Shown: positions 5,430 to 11,417 of the stretch, one piece after another
How the letters are laid out: every line of letters begins with the position of its first letter
Position numbering within the stretch: the first letter of the stretch is position 1
Origin: an uncultured Olsenella sp.
GTDB taxonomy: Bacteria > Actinomycetota > Coriobacteriia > Coriobacteriales > Atopobiaceae
Reading direction: 5' to 3'
DNA: 11,417 nt
NCBI GenBank assembly: GCA_947253595.1
Contig: CAMXZR010000055.1
Coordinates: forward strand, 1-11,417
Notes under the pieces: generated by a model
Told to the model about the DNA's origin: nothing
Databases searched by the model: none
Seen by the model: the letters and a program-made list of their open reading frames with translations, nothing else
Position numbers and translations under genes: made by a program

Positions 5430-7010
5430 ATGTCAGATTCGACAGCGCAGCCTAAGAAGAAGAGGGAGATGCTCTCGTCCTTCTCCATCATCTTCATCCT
5501 CCTGGCAGTCGTGGCCGTCATCACGGTCATCCTCTCCGGGTCGACCGATGCAGTCACCGGCGCCACCCTGGCGGACTTCGTCATGGCACCCGTCAAGGGC
5601 TTTGGCGATGCCATTGACGTCTGCCTCTTCGTCATCGTCCTGGGCGGCTTCCTCGGCATCGTGAACAAGACCGAGGCCCTCACCACCGGCATCGACGTAC
5701 TCGTTCGCAAGATGAACGGCAACGAGCTCAAGCTCATTCCCATCCTCATGCTGCTCTTCGCCGTCCTCGGCTCCACCTATGGCTTCTGCGAGGAGACCGT
5801 CGGCTTCTACGCGCTGCTCTCCGCAACCATGATGGCCGCCGGCTACGACTCCATGACGGGTGCCATGATGATTCTGCTCGGTGCCGGCGTCGGCTGCCTC
5901 GGATCGACCGTCAACCCCTTCGCCACGGGCATCGCCTCCTCGGCGCTGACTGCCATGGACATCCCCGTCGACCAGGCCGTCGTCATCGGCCTCGGCGTCG
6001 TCCTCATGCTCGTCACCTGGGCCATCGCCGTGTTCTTCGTCCTGCAGTACGCCAAGTCCGTCAAGGCCGACCCCTCCCGCACCCTCATGAGCGCCTCCGA
6101 GCTCGCTGCCGCCGAGGAGACCTATGGCACCGGCGAGGGCGAGGCCGTGAAGGCCGAGCTCACCGGCAAGCAGAAGGGCGTCCTGGCGTTCTTCGCCGTC
6201 GCCTTCGTCATCATGATCATCGGTTTCGTGCCCTGGGAGAAGCTGGGCGTCGATGCCTTCGTGGCCGGCTCCGCCTCCCACGAGGAGACCACCGAGGTCA
6301 CTGCTGACGACATCGTTGAGAAGTACGAGGACGACGGTGTCCTGACCCTCGCCCCCGACACCGCGAAGGCCGAGCTTACCGCTGACGTTACCGACAACGC
6401 CGGTTGGTCTGCCTTCCTGACGGGCACCCCCCTCGGCCAGTGGTACTTCGCCGAGTCTACTACCTGGTTCCTGCTCCTCGCCATCATCATCGGCGTCGTG
6501 GGCGGCCTCTCCGAGCACGAGATTGTCAACGAGTTCATGGCCGGCGCAGGCGACATGATGTCCGTCGTCCTGATCATTGCCGTCTCTCGTGGCGTCTCCG
6601 TCCTCATGAGCTCCACCGGACTCTCGGACTACTTCCTGAACGCTGCCGCCGAGGGTCTCTCCGGAACCTCCGGAATCGTCTTCACCATCGGCTCCTACCT
6701 GCTCTACTTCATCCTGTCCTTCCTCATCCCCTCGACCTCCGGCATGGCTACCGTCTCCATGCCCATCATGGGGCCCCTGGCCGTCAAGCTGGGCTTCAAC
6801 CCCGCGGTCATGGTCATGATCTTCTCCGCCGCCTCCGGCGCGGTGAACCTGATCACCCCGACCAGCGGCGCCATCATGGGTGGCCTTGCCCTCTCGCGCA
6901 TCGAGTATGGCACCTGGGTCAAGTTCGCGATCAAGGTCGTCGTGACCATCGCCGTCGTCTCCATGGTCGTCCTCGCCGTCGCAATGCTAGCCATCCCCGC
7001 AGCCGCGTAG
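5430..7010 (+). CDS. arcD: YfcC-family membrane carrier, likely arginine/ornithine exchanger, 526 aa
   Basis: A polytopic inner-membrane protein of the YfcC/DcuC-like carrier family (ion transporter superfamily). Family signatures are GSTYGFCEETVGFY (114-127), IPSTSGMATVSMP (433-445) and ITPTSGAIMGGLALSRIEYG (475-494). The first membrane span is near 16-36, after a lysine-rich N-terminus, followed by roughly a dozen hydrophobic stretches. Beside arcA and arcB it probably imports arginine in exchange for ornithine; streptococcal ArcD proteins belong to this family, unlike the APC-type ArcD of Pseudomonas. Substrate is therefore inference from context. The ATG at 5430 follows AAAGGAG at good spacing; upstream in-frame codons run into control DNA. 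A soluble acidic stretch of about 55 residues (281-335) between two membrane spans looks large for the family. The gene has its own control region and a 3' stem-loop. Confidence 0.88.
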   Translation: MSDSTAQPKKKREMLSSFSIIFILLAVVAVITVILSGSTDAVTGATLADFVMAPVKGFGDAIDVCLFVIVLGGFLGIVNKTEALTTGIDVLVRKMNGNELKLIPILMLLFAVLGSTYGFCEETVGFYALLSATMMAAGYDSMTGAMMILLGAGVGCLGSTVNPFATGIASSALTAMDIPVDQAVVIGLGVVLMLVTWAIAVFFVLQYAKSVKADPSRTLMSASELAAAEETYGTGEGEAVKAELTGKQKGVLAFFAVAFVIMIIGFVPWEKLGVDAFVAGSASHEETTEVTADDIVEKYEDDGVLTLAPDTAKAELTADVTDNAGWSAFLTGTPLGQWYFAESTTWFLLLAIIIGVVGGLSEHEIVNEFMAGAGDMMSVVLIIAVSRGVSVLMSSTGLSDYFLNAAAEGLSGTSGIVFTIGSYLLYFILSFLIPSTSGMATVSMPIMGPLAVKLGFNPAVMVMIFSAASGAVNLITPTSGAIMGGLALSRIEYGTWVKFAIKVVVTIAVVSMVVLAVAMLAIPAAA

Positions 7011-7035
7011 GACAGGTCCACAGCACGCCTTGGAT

Positions 7036-7064
7036 GGGAGGGCACCCCCAAGGGGTGCCCTCCC
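7036..7064 (+). terminator. Stem-loop terminator after arcD
   Basis: A 13-bp perfect stem, GGGAGGGCACCCC (7036-7048) with GGGGTGCCCTCCC (7052-7064), and a 3-base loop CAA, 25 bases after the stop. It is followed by TCCTTGTG, a poor T run, so termination may be incomplete or factor-assisted. Confidence 0.7.
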
Positions 7065-7149
7065 TCCTTGTGCGCGAATCGCCTCGGACCTATGCTGCTG
7101 GGGAACGCGTCCTCGTCGACCTGGTCGGGGATTGGGGAGAGGAGATGGC

Positions 7150-7524
7150 ATGACCGGTGCGGAGCTCTACAAGGTGACCCTTGACAGCGCGCTCGAGCTG
7201 CCCGGCAGCGTGGCCGGTCGCTTTTCTGACGGATGGGAGGACGTGCGCGTCTGCGGCAAGTGGTTCGCCCTCCTGACCGACCACTGCGGGCAGCTCGTGA
7301 ACCTCAAGGCTGCGCCGGACGACGTGCTCGAGCTCACGCACGCGTATCCTTCGATTATGCCTGGCTACCACATGAACAAGCGTCACTGGGTGAGCCTGAG
7401 GGCGGGGGAGGACCTGGACGAGGCGCTGGTCAGAAGGCTGGTTGCCGACTCTTACCTCCTCGTGGTGTCCAAGCTTCCCAAGAGGCTGAGGCCCGTTGAC
7501 CCCGACTCCTTCCCGCATCGATGA
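7150..7524 (+). CDS. MmcQ/YjbR family small protein, 124 aa
   Basis: The strongest sign of the MmcQ/YjbR family is GYHMNKRHWVSL (72-83), matching the family's G-x-x-MNKxHW core. A VxDSYxLVVxxLPK-like C-terminus (about 98-111) and the N-terminal LPGSVAGRFSDGWEDVRVCGKWFALL support it. The length is normal for the family. Members adopt a CyaY-like alpha/beta fold; some are called DNA-binding, but no general molecular role is established. The ATG at 7150 has GAGAGGAG just upstream; a TTG at 7030 in the same frame would read through the arcD stem-loop and is unlikely. The gene is on the same strand as the arc genes but behind the arcD stem-loop, so it is probably not part of the arginine pathway. 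It converges with trpS; I see no clear terminator in the 98-base gap between them. Confidence 0.88.
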   Translation: MTGAELYKVTLDSALELPGSVAGRFSDGWEDVRVCGKWFALLTDHCGQLVNLKAAPDDVLELTHAYPSIMPGYHMNKRHWVSLRAGEDLDEALVRRLVADSYLLVVSKLPKRLRPVDPDSFPHR

Positions 7525-7622
7525 GCACGTCCTCGCGCCCCTCTCCCAGATACGAACGCCTGTGCTGCCGGTGACCCATGGCCTAGCGCCGGAGTGGGGT
7601 GCGGGCGCCTGCGTCGGGGAGC

Positions 7623-8672
7623 CTAGTAGATCATGCCCATTGCCTCGCGCACCTCGTCCAGCGTCTGGTTGGCGATGGCATTGGCGCGTGCGTTGCCATC
7701 GTGAAGGACGTCCCTCACGTAGTCCAGGTCCTGCTCGAAGGCGCGTCTGCGCTCGCGGATGGGGGCGAAGTAGTCGTTGACCGCCTGGGTCACGTACTTC
7801 TTGAGCTGGCCGGAGCCGCCCGCGCCGATCTCTTCCGCGATCTGCCGTGGGTCGCGTCCGGTGCAGATGCCTGCGGTGGTGAGGAGCGCCGCCACGCCGG
7901 GGCGCGTCTCGGGATCGAAGGTGATGTTGCGCTCCGAGTCGGTCTTGGACTTCTTGATGAGCCGGGCCGTCTCCTCCGCGCTCATGCTGAGCGAGATGGC
8001 ATTGCCGTAGCTCTTGCTCATCTTGCGACCGTCCAGGCCGGGGAGCAGGGGGGTGGAGGTGAGCAGGCCCGCCACGCTGGGAAAGACCTCGCCGTAACGC
8101 TCGTTGAAGCGGCGGGCGATCTTGTTGGTGACCTCGATGTGGGGGAGCTGGTCGCGCCCCACGGGGACTATGTTGCCCTTGCAGAAGAGGATGTCGCAGG
8201 CCTGATGCACGGGATAGGTGAGCAGGAGTCCGGTGAGGGCGTGGCCCGAGGCCTCCTGCTCGGCCTTGACGGTGGGGTTGCGCTCCATCTCGGCCTCGGT
8301 CACCAGCGAGAGGAAGGGCAGCATGAGCTGGTTGGCGGCGGGGACGGCGGAGTGCGCGAAGATCATGGTCCTCTGGGGGTCGATCCCGCAGGCCAGGTAG
8401 TCCATGACCATGTTGAAGACGTTGTCCCGGATGTGCTCCGTGCTGTCGCGGTCGGTAATCACCTGGTAGTCGGCGATGATGATGTTGGTGCGCACGCCCA
8501 TGTCCTGTAGGCGCACGCGCTCGCGGATGGTGCCGAAGTAGTGGCCCAGGTGGAGCCTGCCGGTGGGGCGGTCGCCCGTGAGCATGTTGTAGCTCTGGGG
8601 GTGGACCCGGAGGTCCTCCTGTGCCTGTTCGCTGCGCCTGAGCGCGGCCTCGTAGCTTCCCTCGTTGGGCAT
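7623..8672 (-). CDS. trpS: Tryptophan--tRNA ligase, 349 aa
   Basis: A cytoplasmic class Ic aminoacyl-tRNA synthetase that charges tRNA-Trp. The HIGH motif is HLGH (41-44) inside TGDRPTGRLHLGHY, and KMSKS is at 217-221. PVGRDQLPHIEVTNKIARRF (170-189) is typical of bacterial TrpRS, as is the QACDI stretch (157-161). Length and motif order are normal. The ATG at 8670-8672 follows AAGGGAG; an in-frame ATG nine codons earlier has no good site. It lies 82 bases after the metallopeptidase gene on the same strand, so co-transcription is possible. In the gap, TACCAT (minus strand) is a weak -10 candidate. I looked for a T-box leader, which controls trpS in some Gram-positives, and found none in this short gap. 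Confidence 0.97.
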   Translation of the reverse strand: MPNEGSYEAALRRSEQAQEDLRVHPQSYNMLTGDRPTGRLHLGHYFGTIRERVRLQDMGVRTNIIIADYQVITDRDSTEHIRDNVFNMVMDYLACGIDPQRTMIFAHSAVPAANQLMLPFLSLVTEAEMERNPTVKAEQEASGHALTGLLLTYPVHQACDILFCKGNIVPVGRDQLPHIEVTNKIARRFNERYGEVFPSVAGLLTSTPLLPGLDGRKMSKSYGNAISLSMSAEETARLIKKSKTDSERNITFDPETRPGVAALLTTAGICTGRDPRQIAEEIGAGGSGQLKKYVTQAVNDYFAPIRERRRAFEQDLDYVRDVLHDGNARANAIANQTLDEVREAMGMIY

Positions 8673-8754
8673 GGGTGCTCCCTTGCGTCGTGTCTGCAAA
8701 CTCCCCTATGGTACGGCAAGCCTTCGGTTCGGTGCCAGCTGAGCGCGTCGGGGC

Positions 8755-9507
8755 CTAGCGGACGGGCGGGTCGTCCCTGAGGAGGGCGCGCGCTCCGGGC
8801 CACTCGGGGCACCAGCGGTCCATGAGGGCGTGGAAGCGCCTGCCGTGGTTCGGCTCGAGCAGGTGGCAGAGCTCGTGGGCCACGACGGCATCGAGGCAGG
8901 CCGCAGGCCGCAGGGCCAGCTCGGCGTTGAGGGTTATGGTGCCCGTGCGCACGTTGCAGGAACCCCAGCGGCTGCTCATCCAGCGCACGCGGAGCTGGCT
9001 GCAGCGGACGCCCATCTCTGCCTGTCGTCGCTCCAAGATGGGCAGGGCCGCCCTCCTGAGCTCGTCCTCGAGCCAGGGAAGAAGGAGCTGGCGGAGCTCG
9101 TCGCCAGAGGGTGGCCAGGCCGGGTCGCCCGACCCTCCGGGCACGTCCGTCCGGGGAGCGGGCAGGCGCACGAGAAGTTCGCCATCCCCCCGCTCGACCC
9201 GGACACCGCGCACCTCAGGACACGCCTCCACCCTGAGGGAGAGGGATTCATCCAGGAGCTCGACCTTCCCGCCGTCCCGCCAGCGCCCCTCCTCGGCCTC
9301 TGCCCGCCAGCTCGCGCGCGCACGGCAGCCGTCGATCCAGGCGCGATGGGCGCGGACGAAGCGGACGAGCTCTGCATCGCCCACCCGTGTCGGCGCGCTC
9401 AGGCGTACGCTGCCGTCGGGCCGCACCCTGAGGTTGACGCGACGCACGCGTCCCCTGTCGAGCTCGACCTCCAGCCCGTCCACCTCGAGCGAGTCGCTGG
9501 CGGCCAC
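8755..9507 (-). CDS. YgjP-type zinc metallopeptidase (M48-like, DUF45), 250 aa
   Basis: A predicted soluble zinc-dependent peptidase of the YgjP family. The zinc motif HELCH (H211, E212, H215) is followed by N220-H221, a likely third metal ligand, in the NHGRRF sequence. Upstream the family block SSRWGSCNVRTGTITLN (178-194) is present. The N-terminal half (about 10-120) is the usual beta-rich domain. Start choice: the GTG at 9505-9507 has GAGGAGG right before it. The longest reading begins at 9600, overlaps the first bases of the divergent cyclo-ligase gene and adds 31 atypical residues. YgjP-like genes are widespread, but substrates and roles are poorly known. It is divergent from the cyclo-ligase gene (91-base gap) and upstream of trpS. 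Confidence 0.9.
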   Translation of the reverse strand: MAASDSLEVDGLEVELDRGRVRRVNLRVRPDGSVRLSAPTRVGDAELVRFVRAHRAWIDGCRARASWRAEAEEGRWRDGGKVELLDESLSLRVEACPEVRGVRVERGDGELLVRLPAPRTDVPGGSGDPAWPPSGDELRQLLLPWLEDELRRAALPILERRQAEMGVRCSQLRVRWMSSRWGSCNVRTGTITLNAELALRPAACLDAVVAHELCHLLEPNHGRRFHALMDRWCPEWPGARALLRDDPPVR

Positions 9508-9562
9508 GGTCCTCCTCGGTTTCAAAGGGTGCTTCAGATGCGCACCGGGCTTCGCGATGTGC

Positions 9563-9571
9563 CAATATTGT
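9563..9571. promoter_or_regulatory. Possible shared -10 region in the divergent gap
   Basis: The gap between the peptidase and cyclo-ligase genes holds CAATATTG (9563-9570), a perfect palindrome. On the plus strand it gives TATTGT (9566-9571) and on the minus strand TACAAT. Either could be a -10 box, but I see no convincing -35 box for either direction. Confidence 0.25.
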
Positions 9572-9598
9572 AGTGTTGACTTGCGAGAGGGGAGCACC

Positions 9599-10198
9599 AT
9601 GGCGAGCAGTTACGGCGAGGATGCCAGCAAGAGCGCTCTGAGGGAGGGCTATCTGGCGATTCGTGACCGCCTTGCGCCCAGCCACCGTGCGCGCCTGGAC
9701 GCGGAGGTCCGCGCCCACCTCCTCGCTCTTCCCGCATATGCCGAGGCAGAGCTCCTGCTCTCGTACGTCCCCTTCAGGGACGAGATAGACACCCGTCCCA
9801 TCATCGAGCGGGCCTGGGCGGACGGCAAGCGTGTGGCCCTGCCACGTTGCGTGCCCGGTTCGGTGTCGCTTCGCTTCTACGAGGTGAGGAGCCTTGACGG
9901 GCTACGACCGGGCGCCTGCGGCGCCCTCGAGCCGTCGGCGGGAGGCGAGCCCCTCACGACCCGGCAGATGCTCGGCTCGGTCTGCCTCGTTCCCGGTCTG
10001 GTCTTTGACGCAAGGGGATATCGAATCGGCTATGGCGCGGGCTACTACGACAACTTCCTCGCCGTGTATCCCGGCACGAAGGTGGGGCTCGCCCGCAGCG
10101 TGCAGGTTAGCGGCAACCCGCTGCCCGCAGACGGCCATGACGTCGCTGTCGACGTGCTGGTGAGCGATGCCGCAGTCTGGAACTGCAGGCGCTGGTAG
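9599..10198 (+). CDS. 5-formyltetrahydrofolate cyclo-ligase, 199 aa
   Basis: ATP-dependent conversion of 5-formyl-THF to 5,10-methenyl-THF, returning stored folate to one-carbon metabolism; cytoplasmic. The family's glycine-tyrosine block RIGYGAGYYDNFL is at 142-154, preceded by LVPGLVFDARG (130-140). KRVALPR is at 77-83 and the N-terminal KSALREGYLAIRDRL (11-25) fits the nucleotide-binding start. Length is normal. The ATG at 9599 has GAGGGGAG just upstream; a much longer reading in the same frame is an antisense artefact over the peptidase gene. It is divergent from the peptidase gene and converges with the EIIB-AroQ gene, with only 45 bases between stop codons. The gene is often called fthC, ygfA or MTHFS, so I leave the symbol open. 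Confidence 0.93.
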   Translation: MASSYGEDASKSALREGYLAIRDRLAPSHRARLDAEVRAHLLALPAYAEAELLLSYVPFRDEIDTRPIIERAWADGKRVALPRCVPGSVSLRFYEVRSLDGLRPGACGALEPSAGGEPLTTRQMLGSVCLVPGLVFDARGYRIGYGAGYYDNFLAVYPGTKVGLARSVQVSGNPLPADGHDVAVDVLVSDAAVWNCRRW

Positions 10199-10243
10199 GG
10201 GAGGGACCGGACTCCGCGCCTCTCCGCCCCATAGGTCCCGAGG

Positions 10244-11242
10244 CTAGCTTCGGGGGATTCCCAGACGCTCGGCCAGGAGGAAGATGGCCTGGCGGTAGCC
10301 CTCGATGCCCAGGCCGGAGATCGTCTTGAAGCAGGCGGCGCGCACGTAGGAGTGCTGGCGGAAGTCCTCGCGCTCGTCGACCTTCGAGATGTGGACCTCG
10401 ACCGCCGGGATGCCGACCGCCTTCAGGGCGTCGAGCAGCGCCACGGAGGTGTGGGTGTATGCGGCGGGGTTGATGACGATGCCGTCCACGCTGCCGTAGG
10501 CGTCCTGGATGGCATCGACGAGGTCCCCCTCGTGGTTCGACTGGTAGCAGTCGCAGTGGGCGAAGCCCGCCTTCCTCGCAGCGTCGGCACAGAGCTCGAG
10601 CAGGGCGGCGAAGTCCTCCCTGCCGTATATGCCCGGCTCCCTGATTCCCAGCATGTTGATGTTGGGACCGTTTAGCACCAGGAGGCGGGGGCCCTCGTCG
10701 TCCTCGTCCGCATAGAGGTCGAAGGCATCGTCCTGTGACGCTTCGTCCATCCCGCTCAGGAGTGCCTCTATCTCCTCGGTATCTACGACCTGATGGCTGT
10801 GGAAGGCGGGGTCGCTGAAGCCGGGGCGGGAGGGTCGCCCTCCGGCGACGGCCTCGACCTGGCGCGGCACGCTCTCCGCGGCGGGGACGTCCACGTCGGG
10901 ATGCGGGGAGCGCCTGCTGGGGATGAAGCTCACCTGCAGGGGACTGCCGCCGTGGCTGAGGTCGGCGAAGGGTGTCTCGTAGCTGGCGGGGAGTCCGGTG
11001 AGCTCCGCGAAGGACTCGAAGACCTGGCCCACGGAGTTGGGCCCGAAGACCACCTCGATGCCATCCCGGTCGCGTCCAACGACACCCAGGACGCCCTCGA
11101 CCTTGCAGAGCGCGCCCTTGTCGACGAGGGAGGGGTCCCTTACGACGAGGCGCAGGCGCGTCATGCATAGCGTGTTGGCCGTCACGTTGGACGTGCCCCC
11201 CACGAGGTCCAGCACCTCGGACGCCGTCTCCCTGCTGGTCAT
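10244..11242 (-). CDS. aroQ: Fusion protein: PTS EIIB (glucose type) domain plus type II 3-dehydroquinate dehydratase, 332 aa
   Basis: Residues 5-85 form a PTS EIIB domain: GGTSNVTANTLCMTRLRLVV (15-34) has the N-x6-C-x-T-R-L pattern, with C26 the predicted phospho-cysteine, and VEGVLGVV and IEVVFGP follow. Residues 86-184 are a linker, Pro/Arg/Ser-rich and then acidic (DLYADEDDEG). Residues 185-332 form AroQ, which dehydrates 3-dehydroquinate in the shikimate pathway. It has NGPNINMLGIREPGIYG (191-207) with N194, R201 and Y206, then N258, H264 (AYTHTS), E282 and H284 (EVHIS) and R291, all catalytic or binding residues of the family. The usual SN after EVHI is SK (K287). Free AroQ is about 145-150 aa, so the protein is twice normal. 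The ATG at 11240-11242 follows GGGGAGG at 7 bases. No frameshift or stop interrupts the joint, and the whole gene is GC-rich like its neighbours. No membrane EIIC domain is present. Confidence 0.9.
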   Translation of the reverse strand: MTSRETASEVLDLVGGTSNVTANTLCMTRLRLVVRDPSLVDKGALCKVEGVLGVVGRDRDGIEVVFGPNSVGQVFESFAELTGLPASYETPFADLSHGGSPLQVSFIPSRRSPHPDVDVPAAESVPRQVEAVAGGRPSRPGFSDPAFHSHQVVDTEEIEALLSGMDEASQDDAFDLYADEDDEGPRLLVLNGPNINMLGIREPGIYGREDFAALLELCADAARKAGFAHCDCYQSNHEGDLVDAIQDAYGSVDGIVINPAAYTHTSVALLDALKAVGIPAVEVHISKVDEREDFRQHSYVRAACFKTISGLGIEGYRQAIFLLAERLGIPRS

Positions 11243-11264
11243 GCTTGAACCTCCCCGATCCTGC

Positions 11265-11296
11265 GTCCGACGGCGGCAGGCCGCTTGCCGCCGGAC
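11265..11296 (-). promoter_or_regulatory. Hairpin in the leader of the EIIB-AroQ gene
   Basis: On the minus strand GTCCGGCGGCA, loop AGCGGCC, then TGCCGC-cgt-CGGAC: 11 pairs with a 3-base bulge. It lies between the candidate start of transcription and the GGGGAGG ribosome site (11250-11256). No T run follows. It might affect translation or RNA stability. Confidence 0.45.
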
Positions 11297-11310
11297 GGTG
11301 CGACACACAG

Positions 11311-11338
11311 ACTTTAGCCCACGGAGGACCTTTGTCGC
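11311..11338 (-). promoter_or_regulatory. Candidate promoter of the EIIB-AroQ gene
   Basis: On the minus strand GCGACA (11333-11338), a 16-base spacer and TAAAGT (11311-11316). It would start RNA near 11304, giving a leader of about 60 bases that includes the hairpin. Beyond it, 11339-11417 is GC-rich. An open minus-strand frame runs from the edge to a TAA at 11314-11316, but its Arg/Pro-rich translation matches nothing I know, so I call no gene there. Confidence 0.35.
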
Positions 11339-11417
11339 GGTGCCTTGCGCGCGAGCGGGGCTAGGGGGCGGTGGGCGGGCGATGCCCGGCTCATCTCCGC
11401 CCTCCTGGGCCTACGCC

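Noticed and set aside
10237..10254. Hairpin CCCGAGGCTAGCTTCGGG as a terminator between the two convergent genes
   Set aside because: It overlaps the aroQ stop codon, has a G-T pair and no T run on either side; too weak to call.
10107..11306. 399-codon minus-strand frame overlapping the EIIB-AroQ gene in another frame
   Set aside because: Arg/Gly/Pro-rich shadow frame; the EIIB-AroQ frame has both domain families intact.
11314..11417. Open minus-strand frame at the right edge ending in TAA
   Set aside because: Short, Arg/Pro-rich, no family match, and it overlaps the candidate promoter of the fusion gene; cannot be judged without the next bases.

Overview
The window is about 11.4 kb of GC-rich bacterial chromosome, estimated by eye in the mid-60s % GC within genes. 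The proteins, strong GGAGG-type ribosome sites and the contrast between GC-rich genes and AT-rich spacers suggest an anaerobic actinobacterium of the Coriobacteriia (Olsenella/Atopobium type). That placement is inference from protein style and gene content; no 16S or other marker is present. I see no tRNA, rRNA, insertion sequence, phage gene or CRISPR array.

Left block (1-1975, minus strand): rlmD, an Fe-S 23S rRNA uracil methyltransferase, is followed by a 61-residue single-cluster ferredoxin with its own candidate promoter and a clear intrinsic terminator. After these comes the N-terminus of a Maf nucleotide pyrophosphatase, cut by the window edge.

Central block (2090-7010, plus strand): an arginine deiminase (ADI) locus. 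arcA makes citrulline and ammonia from arginine. arcB converts citrulline to ornithine and carbamoyl phosphate. A YfcC-family membrane carrier is the likely arginine/ornithine exchanger. Carbamate kinase (arcC), which would yield the ATP, is not in the window, nor is a regulator. Two AT-rich spacers (about 2085-2345 and 5030-5400) lie before arcA and before the carrier and are full of inverted repeats and promoter-like boxes. The arcA leader, the arcA-arcB gap and the arcB-arcD gap all hold strong hairpins, so this locus seems to be controlled at several separate points.

Right block (7150-11242): a MmcQ/YjbR-like small protein (+), trpS (-), a YgjP-type metallopeptidase (-), 5-formyltetrahydrofolate cyclo-ligase (+) and, last, the most unusual gene (-). 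It encodes a 332-residue protein with a complete glucose-type PTS EIIB domain, phospho-cysteine included, joined by a roughly 100-residue linker to a complete type II 3-dehydroquinate dehydratase (AroQ). This fusion is my leading candidate for something undescribed. It would physically link the sugar phosphotransferase system to the shikimate pathway.
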